A stretch of DNA of 64,000 bases from Clostridium sp. CS001. Lineage in GTDB: Bacteria; Bacillota; Clostridia; Clostridiales; Clostridiaceae. The stretch lies in NCBI RefSeq assembly GCF_020443565.1, contig NZ_JAIZZN010000001.1, forward strand, positions 186,001 through 250,000, read 5' to 3'. Position 1 is the stretch's first letter; each line of letters opens with the position of its first letter. Shown here in pieces: positions 1 to 8,820 of the stretch. The notes under the pieces were generated by a model. The model ran no database searches, was not told the origin of the DNA, and was given only the letters and a program-made list of their open reading frames with translations. Made by a program: the position numbers and the translations under genes.

Positions 1-75
1 TTTAGTACACAGTCAGTGCATAATTACTCTTATAAACTTAGCATTTATATTTCTACAGTAAAATAGATTCATAAT

Positions 76-786
76 TTATAAATTCTTTAAATATTCTACC
101 TCTTTATTGGTTAGATTTCTCCATTTTCCTTTTTCTAAATCACCTAAAAGTATTTCACCCACAGAAACTCTTCTTAAGTTAATAACAGAATGATCTATAG
201 CATCACACATCTTCCTTATCTGTCGATTCTTACCTTCATGTATAGTTATTTTAGCACTGCAATTTACTCCCACTCTTTTTAAAACTTGAAGGTCTGCCTC
301 TGCTGTTATATATCCGTCAATATCAACGCCATTACAGAATTTAGAGATTTCTTCATCTGTTGGTAAACCCTCTAGCAAAGCCATATAAACTTTATTTATT
401 ACCTCTCTTGGGTGAATTACTTTATTGTATATATCACCATCATTAGTTAGTATAATTAAGCCAGATGTTTCATAGTCTAATCGTCCTATAGGATATATAC
501 GCTCTTTCACTTCTACTAAATCTAAAATAGTTTTTCTACCCTTTTCATCCTTTACAGTAGATACTATTCCTTCTGGTTTATTTAATGCAATGTATACTTT
601 ATTTTCTTCTAAACTAATTATTTTATTATCTACGTAAACCTTATCTATGTCAGGTTCAACTTTATACCCAAGCTCTACAACAAGTGAATCATTTACCTTT
701 ACCCTTCCCATAGTAATAAATTCTTCGCATTTTCTTCGTGAAGCCACACCACATCTTGCCATAAATTTTTGTAATCGTTCTTCCAC
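76..786 (-). CDS. rluB: 23S rRNA pseudouridine synthase, RluB/RsuA family
   Basis: Isomerises a uridine to pseudouridine in ribosomal RNA (RluB acts on 23S rRNA). An S4 RNA-binding domain covers about residues 1-60 (MEERLQKFMARCGVASRRKC). The catalytic domain follows and carries the family signature GRLDYETSGLIILTND, with Asp104 as the catalytic nucleophile. The 236-residue length is normal. The start is GTG, preceded by AGGAAGTGG at a 5-nt distance; no ATG fits better. It lies alone at the window edge, convergent with nothing visible. RsuA/RluE-type specificity cannot be excluded from sequence alone; RluB is the usual Firmicute assignment. Confidence 0.9.
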   Translation of the reverse strand: MEERLQKFMARCGVASRRKCEEFITMGRVKVNDSLVVELGYKVEPDIDKVYVDNKIISLEENKVYIALNKPEGIVSTVKDEKGRKTILDLVEVKERIYPIGRLDYETSGLIILTNDGDIYNKVIHPREVINKVYMALLEGLPTDEEISKFCNGVDIDGYITAEADLQVLKRVGVNCSAKITIHEGKNRQIRKMCDAIDHSVINLRRVSVGEILLGDLEKGKWRNLTNKEVEYLKNL

Positions 787-945
787 TATACCACTTCCTA
801 ATGTTATTTTAGATATTAAGTAAATTTATAAATCAGTTTTTATTAAGATTTATATAAGTATACTATAAAAAAATCATTTGCAGTAAATTTTATCTTATTT
901 TTATAATACTATTAATAAATTAAATATACTTCAAATGCTTTTGAA

Positions 946-967
946 ATATATTTCCTTGGAAATATAT
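946..967. repeat. Perfect inverted repeat upstream of alcohol dehydrogenase
   Basis: Ten-base arms ATATATTTCC / GGAAATATAT around a two-base TT centre. The centre is too small for an RNA loop and there is no T tract, so a protein-binding site is more likely than a terminator. It lies about 50 bp upstream of the TATAAT box of the dehydrogenase gene. Confidence 0.5.
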
Positions 968-1015
968 GTAATACATTTTAGTTTTATTATCACTACCGAA
1001 AAATAGGCTTAATGT

Positions 1016-1038
1016 TATAATGTATAGTGTACACTATA
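1016..1038 (+). promoter_or_regulatory. Probable -10 box followed by a palindromic operator
   Basis: TATAAT at 1016-1021 is followed after one base by the perfect 16-bp palindrome TATAGTGTACACTATA (1023-1038). I see no good TTGACA-like -35 at the expected distance. A palindrome over the transcription start is the usual position for a repressor operator (GntR, TetR or similar families). The cognate regulator is not identifiable in this window. Confidence 0.5.
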
Positions 1039-1087
1039 AAAGAAAATAATAACTCACTTAAACTTGCATCAAAGAGGAGGAAAAATC

Positions 1088-2188
1088 ATGGATTTTATAA
1101 ACTACTATATGCCAACAAGGTTCTTATTAGATAAGGATGTAATAATAAACAATAGTATGCTATTTGCTACTTATGGAGAAAAAGCTTTAATTATAACAGG
1201 CAAGACTTCATCAATTGTAAACGGATCATTAAACGATGTTACAAATGCATTAAAAAAAGAAGGAATTAGCTATGATATCTTTAACCATGTGGAGGAGAAC
1301 CCATCATTACAAACAGTAGAAAATATAGCAGAGCTAGGGAGGACAAAAAAGTCCAATTTTATTATTGGAATTGGTGGTGGCTCTCCAATCGATGCTGCAA
1401 AGGCAGCTGGAATATTAATTAATAATCCTACAGCTACAAGAAATAGCTTATTTAATAGTCCACATTTAAAATCATTACCAGTTATTGCAGTTCCAACCAC
1501 AGCAGGAACTGGCACTGAAACAACCCCCTATGCTATACTTACTGATGACCACGCCCAAACAAAGAGAGGTATATGTCAAAAGGTATTTCCGGAAATTGCT
1601 TTCCTAGATGTGAAATATCTAATGTTCTTACCTGACGATATAACTATAAATACTTCAGTTGATGCATTATCACACTTAATAGAAGGTTACTTATCTTCTA
1701 ATGCAAATACCTTAAGCGATGCACTAGCTGAAAAAGGCTTGAAATTATTTGGTGAATGTCTAACTATGCTAAAAGAAAAAGACTTTTCCTACCATATAAG
1801 AGAAAAGCTAATGGTAGCATCTACTATAGCTGGTATGGTAATCTCACAAGCCGGTACATCTCTTCCACATGGAATGGGATATCCTCTTACATACTTTCAC
1901 AATGTACCACACGGAAAAGCTAATGGCGTACTTTTAAAGTCATACTTAGAGTTTTGTGCTGATGGAAATAAAGTTAGAAAGATTTTATATTTATTAACAT
2001 TAGAGAACTTAGATGAGCTTGGTGATTTTTTAAACTCTATGCTTGGGCATGTAAATAGTGTGAGTTATAAGGACCTATGTTCATATACTGATAAAATGGC
2101 CATAAATAGTGATAAATTAAAAAACCATCCGGGTGTTGTAAAAAGAGAAGATATCCTTAAAATTTATAATGATAGTTTGAAATTATAA
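1088..2188 (+). CDS. Iron-containing alcohol dehydrogenase
   Basis: An NAD(P)-dependent, metal-requiring dehydrogenase of the Fe-ADH family (group III), reducing aldehydes or oxidising alcohols in the cytoplasm. The nucleotide-binding loop GGGSPIDAAK is at about residues 95-104, followed by PTTAGTGTE at 136-144. The four expected metal ligands are visible: Asp192 and His196 (VDALSHLIEG), His261 (SLPHGMG) and His275 (NVPHGKANG). I chose the ATG at 1088 because AAAGAGGAGG ends 7 nt before it; an in-frame TTG at 1064 lies upstream of that site. At 366 residues it is slightly short for the family but complete. It is single, convergent with the antiporter operon. The substrate cannot be told from sequence. 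Confidence 0.9.
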   Translation: MDFINYYMPTRFLLDKDVIINNSMLFATYGEKALIITGKTSSIVNGSLNDVTNALKKEGISYDIFNHVEENPSLQTVENIAELGRTKKSNFIIGIGGGSPIDAAKAAGILINNPTATRNSLFNSPHLKSLPVIAVPTTAGTGTETTPYAILTDDHAQTKRGICQKVFPEIAFLDVKYLMFLPDDITINTSVDALSHLIEGYLSSNANTLSDALAEKGLKLFGECLTMLKEKDFSYHIREKLMVASTIAGMVISQAGTSLPHGMGYPLTYFHNVPHGKANGVLLKSYLEFCADGNKVRKILYLLTLENLDELGDFLNSMLGHVNSVSYKDLCSYTDKMAINSDKLKNHPGVVKREDILKIYNDSLKL

Positions 2189-2223
2189 ACTTTCTAATAA
2201 TAACCATTTTTCAATCTTCTCTT

Positions 2224-4236
2224 TTAAAATATTAAAAATAATAGGCATAATATGAGTAGGATTCCAAATATAAATAGTGAATAAGTTAAACTATTCATAT
2301 TATGAGCTATTTCTTCCGCTCTCTCTTTGATATTTACTATTCCTCTACTTTCTTCATGATTACTTATTTCTCGTTTAGCAATATCCTTAATCTTAAATAA
2401 ATTAATAATTCCACTTCTCATTCCTGTTAATATAGACTTTCCATAATTAATTTCCATTTTACTAATTGATTCAATGCCGTTAACTACAAAAGTAACACTA
2501 TTAACTACTGCACCATCAATGATACGAAAAATAGCTGAGCTAATAAAAATTATTCCCTTCCCTAAAGGCCTATATATATGCTTCTCTAAGCTTATCCAAT
2601 TTAAAGTTGGATTAACATAATACCAATCATCGCCTTCACCTTTTTTTAAAACTCCTCGTATAAATACCATATAAATTAATACACCAATTAATATTATAAC
2701 CATGGAGCTTTTAATGTTATTAAAAGTGTAGAAACTTACTGCTAAAGTGCTTGGATTTCCAAAGGGTTTTAACGCTTTATCTAACACATGTAAAACCACA
2801 TTAGGATTAAATCCAATATAAATGCTCATTACACTAAATATAACCATTGGTAAAAGGGCTCTTTTGCTTATCCTTGCATTTACCTTTTCAATATCATGAT
2901 TACTTTTTTCTATAAATACAGCTACAAATATTTTCATCAAATAAGCTACGGTAAAACTACTACTTATTACAAACACAATTTCGCATATTTTAAAAAATGC
3001 ACCCTCATACATATGCCTCGCTTCAATAATTGCCTCATGTAACATAGTTTTACTGGTAAATCCATTGAAACCAGGCATTCCTATAACCGATAGAACTCCT
3101 ATAAAAAATATTATCTTTAATACATGTTTCTTAATCCCAAAACCACCAATTTTATTTATGCTAAGCTCATTTAGTACCAAATATATAGTTCCTGTACCCA
3201 TAAATAGTAAAGCTTTAAAAATACCATGATTTATAACATGATACAAAGTACCGTAAATAGCTATAGTTCTATGCTCTTTCAAAATTCCTATGAGTCCTAT
3301 TCCAACAAGAATATAACCAATTTGACTCATGCTACTGTATGCAAGTATTCTCTTTACATTTCTTTGCATCATGGCTAGAAACCCACCAATAAACATATTT
3401 AAAAAACCTATTATTAAAATAATAATAGATATTATAAAATCTCCATTCATAATCACTTCAATCGTTAATATGATTCCAAATATCCCCGTTTTAGCTAAAA
3501 TCGCAGATAGTACAACAGTTGCAGGTGTTGGCGCTGCAGGGTATGCCTTTGGTAGCCATATGTGTAATGGTACCATCCCTGCTTTTACACCAAATCCTAT
3601 AATCATTAAAGCTACAATAAGATACTTTATATCTCCTAAACTACTTACTGCAACTCTAAGCTCACTGATATCTAATGTTTGAGTATAATTATATAGCAAA
3701 AATAATCCCATAAGCAGTATAAGTCCACCGGTAACTGCCATTATAATATAAGTATTGCCTGCATCATGGGAGTAATCATCCTCATCGTTAATTACTAATG
3801 CATAGGATGTAAAAGACATAATTTCAAAGAATGTAAATAAATTTAAAAAATTTTCAGATATAAAAATTCCAATAGTACTTGCTAGGGTTAGCATAAAAAA
3901 TAAATAATATCTATTCCTATTTTTATAATTTATTAAATACTGTGTTGAATACAATGTAGTTAAGAACCACACCATAGTTGTAAGCCAAACAAAGATATAC
4001 CTAAACATATCTAATTTTAAATGAACACCAGTACCCATAACATAAGGTATTGATAGCTCTATAGGACTTGATGCAACATATTTATACAGTATAGATGTTG
4101 TAGCAAATACAAGGGCTGTCATTACAATATTAAAAATGTCCCTATATCTTTCATTTTTCCTACCTATAATATAACCCAGGAAAGAACCAATTAATGGAGC
4201 TATCAAAATGAATAGTAAATACATGGTTGATTTCAA
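2224..4236 (-). CDS. Third MrpD/NuoL-type antiporter subunit, long form
   Basis: A polytopic proton/cation-translocating subunit of the MrpD/NuoL/M/N family. The channel residues are kept: the TM5 glutamate (FTFFEIMSF), the TM7 lysine (GFGVKAGMVPLHIWLPKA) and the TM8 lysine (ILAKTGIFG). At 670 residues it is longer than the two upstream paralogues. The extra C-terminal part (from about residue 540) includes amphipathic segments, a charged stretch (NHEESRGIVNIKERAEE) and a final membrane helix, reminiscent of the lateral-helix end of NuoL. The start is TTG, 8 nt after AGGAGG. It is the last gene of the operon, 17 bp after its upstream neighbour. Membrane location and ion movement are family knowledge; the ion and any partner are unknown. 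Confidence 0.85.
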   Translation of the reverse strand: MKSTMYLLFILIAPLIGSFLGYIIGRKNERYRDIFNIVMTALVFATTSILYKYVASSPIELSIPYVMGTGVHLKLDMFRYIFVWLTTMVWFLTTLYSTQYLINYKNRNRYYLFFMLTLASTIGIFISENFLNLFTFFEIMSFTSYALVINDEDDYSHDAGNTYIIMAVTGGLILLMGLFLLYNYTQTLDISELRVAVSSLGDIKYLIVALMIIGFGVKAGMVPLHIWLPKAYPAAPTPATVVLSAILAKTGIFGIILTIEVIMNGDFIISIIILIIGFLNMFIGGFLAMMQRNVKRILAYSSMSQIGYILVGIGLIGILKEHRTIAIYGTLYHVINHGIFKALLFMGTGTIYLVLNELSINKIGGFGIKKHVLKIIFFIGVLSVIGMPGFNGFTSKTMLHEAIIEARHMYEGAFFKICEIVFVISSSFTVAYLMKIFVAVFIEKSNHDIEKVNARISKRALLPMVIFSVMSIYIGFNPNVVLHVLDKALKPFGNPSTLAVSFYTFNNIKSSMVIILIGVLIYMVFIRGVLKKGEGDDWYYVNPTLNWISLEKHIYRPLGKGIIFISSAIFRIIDGAVVNSVTFVVNGIESISKMEINYGKSILTGMRSGIINLFKIKDIAKREISNHEESRGIVNIKERAEEIAHNMNSLTYSLFIFGILLILCLLFLIF

Positions 4237-4253
4237 TATAATTTCCTCCTTTC

Positions 4254-5699
4254 TTACAATACCTCGCTAGCAATTTTCTGTATAAATGAGATAACCATAT
4301 TAGGAAATAATCCAAGCAAAACAACTAGGATGGTTATCATAACTATCGGTATTAACATTTTTATTGGCGCTTCCTTAACTATAGTGTTTTCTCCTTTTTT
4401 AAAAAAAGCTTCTGTTATAACTGGAAGAAGATATAAAGCAGTTAATAATGCACTAAAAAGCAATATTGCAGGAAAAATCATTTTTCCAGATGTAAGTCCA
4501 CCTTGAGCTAAATACCACTTACTAACAAAACCGTTTGTTGGGGGGATTCCAATTAATGATATAGAAGCTATAGCAAAGCATCCCATTGTTATTGGCATCT
4601 GTTTGCCAATACCTCTAATCTGGCTAATATCTGTTTTGTGTGTGGTGTACATTATGGCTCCAACACAGAAAAAAAGAACAATTTTAATTACTGCATGATT
4701 AATTAAATGAAGGAGACTTCCCACAAATGCCTCTTCATTTAAAAGAACTATACCCAGTAGTACATATCCTAATTGACTAATGGTTGAGTAAGCCAATCTC
4801 TTTTTCAAATTTTCTTGATGAAGTGCTAAAAATGAACCCATTAAAATTGAAAGTGCTATGAGAATACTCAAAAATACATTTACGTGAAGCTGCTTAATTA
4901 TTTCTGCTCCAAAGATAAAATAACTCATCCGTATAATAGCAAAGATCCCTGACTTCACAACTGCAACCGCATGAAGAAGTGCGCTAACTGGTGTTGGTGC
5001 AACCATTGCTGCTGGTAACCATGAATGAAAAGGCACAAGAGCAGCTTTAACTCCAAACCCTAAAAACATAGAAGCATAGCTAATTATATATATGTTTCTA
5101 TTATCATTTGTTAGTGCTGATAAAATACCATGAGCATTAAAGGTTGTATCCTTAGTAACACTAAATAATAAAATCATTCCAAGCAAAACCAACGTAGCAC
5201 CTACAAAAGAGTATATTAGATATTTTTTTCCGCTTTTTAGTGCTTCTTTTGAATCTGTATGTATTACAAGGGGAAAAGTTGATAGAGTAAGAAACTCATA
5301 AAAAGCATACAGTGTTATAAGATTTCCTGAAAAAGCAATTCCCATGGTTACTCCAAGTGTTGCAAGAAAAAAAATGAAAAATCTTTTTTCCTTTCCTTCG
5401 TGCTTCATATATTCCATGGCATAGAAAGCAGTAAATATCCATAAAATTGCAACCAACAAAGAAAAAAGTATACTTAACTTATCTATTCTAAAAGAAATAT
5501 CTAAGAATTCATTTAATTTAAATAGATGAACTCTACTTTCCCCAAATAAATAAGATATAATAATTAGAAAAATTAAATTTAATATAACACCTATGCTGAC
5601 AAAAATATTTCTTTGCTTTTCATCAAATTTTATAGTTGCTATAAGTATCGCCAATATAAATGGAAATACAATGGGGAGTATTATTATGCTATTATTCAA
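4254..5699 (-). CDS. Second MrpD/NuoL-type antiporter subunit
   Basis: A 481-residue polytopic membrane protein of the proton-conducting NuoL/MrpD family. The conserved TM5 glutamate is in LYAFYEFLTLSTFPLV, the TM7 lysine in GFGVKAALVPFHSWLPAA, and the TM8 lysine in AVAVVKSGIFAIIR. The start is TTG with AGGAGG about 8 nt upstream; no ATG is better placed. It sits between two paralogues, with gaps of 16 and 17 bp, so all three are cotranscribed. Having three D-type subunits in a row is unusual for a standard seven-gene Mrp antiporter, which has one MrpD plus the D-like part of MrpA. Confidence 0.87.
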   Translation of the reverse strand: MNNSIIILPIVFPFILAILIATIKFDEKQRNIFVSIGVILNLIFLIIISYLFGESRVHLFKLNEFLDISFRIDKLSILFSLLVAILWIFTAFYAMEYMKHEGKEKRFFIFFLATLGVTMGIAFSGNLITLYAFYEFLTLSTFPLVIHTDSKEALKSGKKYLIYSFVGATLVLLGMILLFSVTKDTTFNAHGILSALTNDNRNIYIISYASMFLGFGVKAALVPFHSWLPAAMVAPTPVSALLHAVAVVKSGIFAIIRMSYFIFGAEIIKQLHVNVFLSILIALSILMGSFLALHQENLKKRLAYSTISQLGYVLLGIVLLNEEAFVGSLLHLINHAVIKIVLFFCVGAIMYTTHKTDISQIRGIGKQMPITMGCFAIASISLIGIPPTNGFVSKWYLAQGGLTSGKMIFPAILLFSALLTALYLLPVITEAFFKKGENTIVKEAPIKMLIPIVMITILVVLLGLFPNMVISFIQKIASEVL

Positions 5700-5715
5700 T
5701 TTATAATTTCCTCCT

Positions 5716-7188
5716 CTACTTAAGTCCTAAACTAATTAGATTTATAATGCCTCTGGATGCCACTCCCACGTAAATCATGGAAAACATCAGAAAAATTACT
5801 GGCATTAATTCTTTTAACGGTTTGCTTTTAGATTTATATACTTTACCTTCCAAATTTTCTTCTCCAAAAAAACCATTTATAACAATGGGAAAATAATATA
5901 CTGCATTTAACAAACTACTAAGCAATATAACTAGGATTAAAATTATATCTCCAGCTGCTATAGATGCTAAGGATAAATGCCACTTACTTATAAACCCAGG
6001 CAACACTGGAATTCCTATCATAGATAACGCACCTATAGAAAATAGTCCTAAGGTTATTGGCATTTCTTTCCCTATTCCCTTTAGCTTTTCTAAGCTTTTA
6101 TGTCCTGTTTGTTCTATCATTGACCCTACTGATAAAAATAGGGCTGATTTAGTTAGAGCGTGTCCGATAATATGAAATATAGCAATTGAAACTCCTGCAT
6201 GTGTTCCAAGACCTATTCCTAAAAATATATATCCCATTTGGGCCACAGTAGAATAGGCGATAACTCTTTTTATATCCTTTTGAAATATTGCAAAAATCGA
6301 ACCCATTATCATACCTAAACTACCTAGCACTAACATAATATTCAAGACTCCAAAGTGATTAAGCATCTTTATTCCAAAAACTCTATATAGTATCTTAATC
6401 AAAAGCAATACAAAAGCCTTTAAGACTAATGATGATAAAATCGCACTTGAGGAGCTAGGTGCACTTGAATGAGCATCTGGAAGCCAGTTGTGCAGTGGAA
6501 ACATCGCACTTTTAACTCCTAGACCAACAATAAATAAAACTATAGCAATTAGTACTGCATTTGGATAATTTAAATGAATTTTAATTAATTCTTCATGTAT
6601 ATAGTTTATGTTTAAATGCCCAGTCATTGAATATAAATAGGCAATTCCCATAAGTACAAGACCCGATCCTAAACAGCTCATAATCAAATATTTTATAGTT
6701 GCTTTTATATTTTCTTTTTTGTCTTTAACAATAATAGTACCGCAGGATGCAAGGGTTCCCACTTCTATAAATACAAAACAGTTAAATAAATCATTAGAAT
6801 ATACCACTCCTAATAAAGAACCTATTAAAATATTTATAAGTAAATAATATAAAGCTAGCCTCGATTGTTTAATTTCCTTTTCTATACTATAAATTGAATA
6901 CCAAATTATCATAAGTGCAACAAAGGTAAAAAGGACTCCCATCATAGCTTCAATTATTCCAATTCGAAACTCAATGCCATAAGGCGCATTAAAATGACCA
7001 ATTCTATACAAATATTCTCCCTTATTAATAACAAACTTTAAATTAACTATTGCTAAAATCATTACAAAAGTCATTGATACTAAACTAATACCCTTAACAA
7101 CCTTTGTGTTTCTAATAAGTGGCATCATAAATGCCGTAATAAATAAAATCAATATAGTAGCAAGTGGAAAACTTTCAATTAGGCTCAT
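5716..7188 (-). CDS. mrpD: Mrp antiporter subunit D
   Basis: A 490-residue NuoL/M/N-family subunit and the likely direct MrpD equivalent, because it follows mrpC as in Mrp operons. The TM5 glutamate is in CFVFIEVGTLASCG, the TM7 lysine in GLGVKSAMFPLHNWLPDA, and the TM8 lysine in SLVLKAFVLLL. I chose the ATG at 7188 over a GTG at 7197 because GAGGAGTG lies just upstream, within the last codons of mrpC. The mrpC stop (TAA, 7190-7192) is one base from this ATG, which suggests translational coupling. Confidence 0.9.
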   Translation of the reverse strand: MSLIESFPLATILILFITAFMMPLIRNTKVVKGISLVSMTFVMILAIVNLKFVINKGEYLYRIGHFNAPYGIEFRIGIIEAMMGVLFTFVALMIIWYSIYSIEKEIKQSRLALYYLLINILIGSLLGVVYSNDLFNCFVFIEVGTLASCGTIIVKDKKENIKATIKYLIMSCLGSGLVLMGIAYLYSMTGHLNINYIHEELIKIHLNYPNAVLIAIVLFIVGLGVKSAMFPLHNWLPDAHSSAPSSSSAILSSLVLKAFVLLLIKILYRVFGIKMLNHFGVLNIMLVLGSLGMIMGSIFAIFQKDIKRVIAYSTVAQMGYIFLGIGLGTHAGVSIAIFHIIGHALTKSALFLSVGSMIEQTGHKSLEKLKGIGKEMPITLGLFSIGALSMIGIPVLPGFISKWHLSLASIAAGDIILILVILLSSLLNAVYYFPIVINGFFGEENLEGKVYKSKSKPLKELMPVIFLMFSMIYVGVASRGIINLISLGLK

Positions 7189-7189
7189 T

Positions 7190-7552
7190 TTAATCACTCC
7201 TCATTTTCATAATTTTATCTAGTTCAATGGTTCCGTATGCTTCATACAACTTTATTGTTAGTGCAAGAGCAAATGCTGTTGTACTAACTGCTACCACTAT
7301 CCCGGTAAGCATAAGTGCAGAAGGGACTGGATTAATGTAGCTTTGAACACCTTTATGTGCCCCAATAATAATGGGGGCATCAAGTCCTAAAATATATCCT
7401 TTTGCAATAAAAAACAAGAAGATTGCTGTATCCATTATATTCATACCAATTATTTTTTTTATTAAATTGTTGTGTAACAATAGTATTGCAAACCCTATTC
7501 CAAACAGTATAATTGCTCCAGTCTCATAATAGTTATTTATTAGTCCTTCCAT
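7190..7552 (-). CDS. mrpC: Mrp antiporter subunit C (NuoK-like)
   Basis: A 120-residue protein with three hydrophobic segments, homologous to MrpC/MnhC and NuoK. The end motif GIVVAVSTTAFALALTIKLYEAYGT is cited here only as VAVSTTAFALALTIKL; it is typical for the family. A conserved helix carries the GAHKG segment between TM1-2 and TM3. GAGGAG lies 10 nt before the ATG. It is part of the nine-gene antiporter operon, directly upstream of mrpD. Confidence 0.92.
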   Translation of the reverse strand: MEGLINNYYETGAIILFGIGFAILLLHNNLIKKIIGMNIMDTAIFLFFIAKGYILGLDAPIIIGAHKGVQSYINPVPSALMLTGIVVAVSTTAFALALTIKLYEAYGTIELDKIMKMRSD

Positions 7553-7554
7553 AA

Positions 7555-8277
7555 TTAAATTTCTCCTCTGTCAAATAAAGTAAAGAAAAAGTATATAGTA
7601 ATTGCCACAATAAGTCCTACTAATATGTTTAATGGCAATAAAAATCCGCCACTGAGTATATTCCCTGGAATTCCTAAACTTGGTTGCGGCATATCTAAGT
7701 GATTTCCACCAGTTATAAAGCTATATCCCTTTAGTAATCCATAAAACATAATGGCCCCACAGAGATAGGTTATCAAACTTGAATAGGGTAACTTTTTATC
7801 TGTAAATTTTTTACCATGAATTATTCTATATAAAATAAAACTTGTGCCTATAATTGTTCCACCTGCAAATCCACCACCTGGGCTTAGATGTCCATAAAAA
7901 ATTATATAAATTCCAAAAATCTGAATGCAAGGTATTAGTACTTTACTTACCTCTTTTAAAATAGTACTTTTTATAATAATCTCATCAGCACCCGTATACT
8001 CTGAATTACCTTCCTTTTTTAGAAGTAATAAAACTACAATTGAGGCAGTGAATAATACACTTGCTTCAACAAAGGTGTCAAAAGCACGGTAATCTAAAAT
8101 AATACCTGTGACGATATTCATTGCACCAGTTTCTTCTGTTGTTTTCTCTATATAATAATGTGATACTTCATTATTAGCAGGGTTATCATATTGTCCAAAC
8201 TCTGGAAGTTCATTAACTCCCAAAAGTAAGATCATAATTAAACTTATTGTAATTACAACTGATAAAAGCTTTTTCAT
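7555..8277 (-). CDS. mrpB: MrpB subunit with fused MbhE-like N-terminus
   Basis: At 240 residues this is about 100 longer than a plain MrpB. The C-terminal half is a clear MnhB domain, with GHLSPGGGFAGGTIIG at about residues 130-145 and several membrane helices. The N-terminal half carries a helix, a loop and the segment VTGIILDYRAFDTFVEASVL. This resembles the end of MrpA and the stand-alone MbhE subunit of archaeal membrane-bound hydrogenases. I therefore read it as an MbhE-MrpB fusion (inference). It overlaps the preceding gene by 4 bp. Confidence 0.85.
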   Translation of the reverse strand: MKKLLSVVITISLIMILLLGVNELPEFGQYDNPANNEVSHYYIEKTTEETGAMNIVTGIILDYRAFDTFVEASVLFTASIVVLLLLKKEGNSEYTGADEIIIKSTILKEVSKVLIPCIQIFGIYIIFYGHLSPGGGFAGGTIIGTSFILYRIIHGKKFTDKKLPYSSLITYLCGAIMFYGLLKGYSFITGGNHLDMPQPSLGIPGNILSGGFLLPLNILVGLIVAITIYFFFTLFDRGEI

Positions 8278-8513
8278 TTTTTTACTCCTTTAATCCTTTT
8301 TAGCGCAAGTATAAATAAAATTGTAGTAATACCTGCTCCTACTGCCGCTTCCGTTATTGCTAAATCTGGAGCATTTAGTTGTTGCCATAGAATTGTCATG
8401 ATAAGGCTATAAACCATAAATACTATTATTGCTCCAAGTAAGTTTTTTATAGTGGAAACGGCTATTGCTGATCCTATTAAAAACATCAACATTATCACAC
8501 TAAATATCTTCAT
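8274..8513 (-). CDS. MbhD-like small subunit (DUF4040, MrpA C-terminal part)
   Basis: A 79-residue, three-helix membrane protein. The segment WQQLNAPDLAITEAAVGAG is diagnostic for the DUF4040/MbhD family, which equals a C-terminal part of MrpA in ordinary Mrp antiporters. Here it is a separate gene, as in archaeal MBH/MBX complexes. It overlaps its upstream neighbour by 14 bp and its downstream neighbour by 4 bp, so tight translational coupling is likely. Its conserved acidic residues (NAPDLAITEA) belong to the ion pathway region in the family. Confidence 0.85.
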   Translation of the reverse strand: MKIFSVIMLMFLIGSAIAVSTIKNLLGAIIVFMVYSLIMTILWQQLNAPDLAITEAAVGAGITTILFILALKRIKGVKK

Positions 8514-8820
8514 GTTTCTTCACCCCATTTATTTTCTCTAAAGAAGCTTGCCTTATATACTCTGCCTTTGAAATTAAGTGTGTAGCTGTTGGATTTGCAA
8601 TCCATACAAATACAAGAATTAATAAAATTTTTAAACTGCCCATACTAAATCCTTTTAATATAACTAGCGAGGATAAACATAGCACAGCCCCTAAGGTATC
8701 ACATTTAGCAGCGCTGTGCGCCCTCGTAAACACATCTGGAAATCTTATGATACCTAATGTTCCAACCATGAAAAAGAATAACCCACCAAAGAGAAACATA
8801 GTTACAAAAATATCTCTCAT
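8500..8820 (-). CDS. mrpG: Mrp antiporter subunit G
   Basis: A 106-residue protein with three hydrophobic segments. The family signature is RFPDVFTRAHSAAKCDTLGA at about residues 26-45. MrpG is a small, required membrane subunit of multi-subunit cation/proton antiporters. Its start overlaps the mrpF stop by 4 bp. The C-terminal charged tail (EYIRQASLEKINGVKKHEDI) lies in the cytoplasm or at its surface by prediction. Confidence 0.92.
   Translation of the reverse strand: MRDIFVTMFLFGGLFFFMVGTLGIIRFPDVFTRAHSAAKCDTLGAVLCLSSLVILKGFSMGSLKILLILVFVWIANPTATHLISKAEYIRQASLEKINGVKKHEDI

Larger units (their letters stand above)
787..1087. other. Divergent intergenic region, rluB / alcohol dehydrogenase
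   Basis: A 301-bp AT-rich gap between two divergent genes. No ORF with a ribosome binding site is visible. It holds a 22-bp inverted repeat at 946-967, a TATAAT box at 1016-1021 and a 16-bp palindrome at 1023-1038, all listed separately. Confidence 0.6.

Noticed and set aside
2189-2223. Terminator between the alcohol dehydrogenase and the antiporter operon
   Set aside because: The 35-bp convergent gap has T runs but no stable stem that I can see.
3329-3682. Plus-strand open frame inside the long antiporter subunit gene
   Set aside because: It is a shadow of a hydrophobic minus-strand gene, with no ribosome binding site. The same holds for the other open frames opposite real genes across the window.
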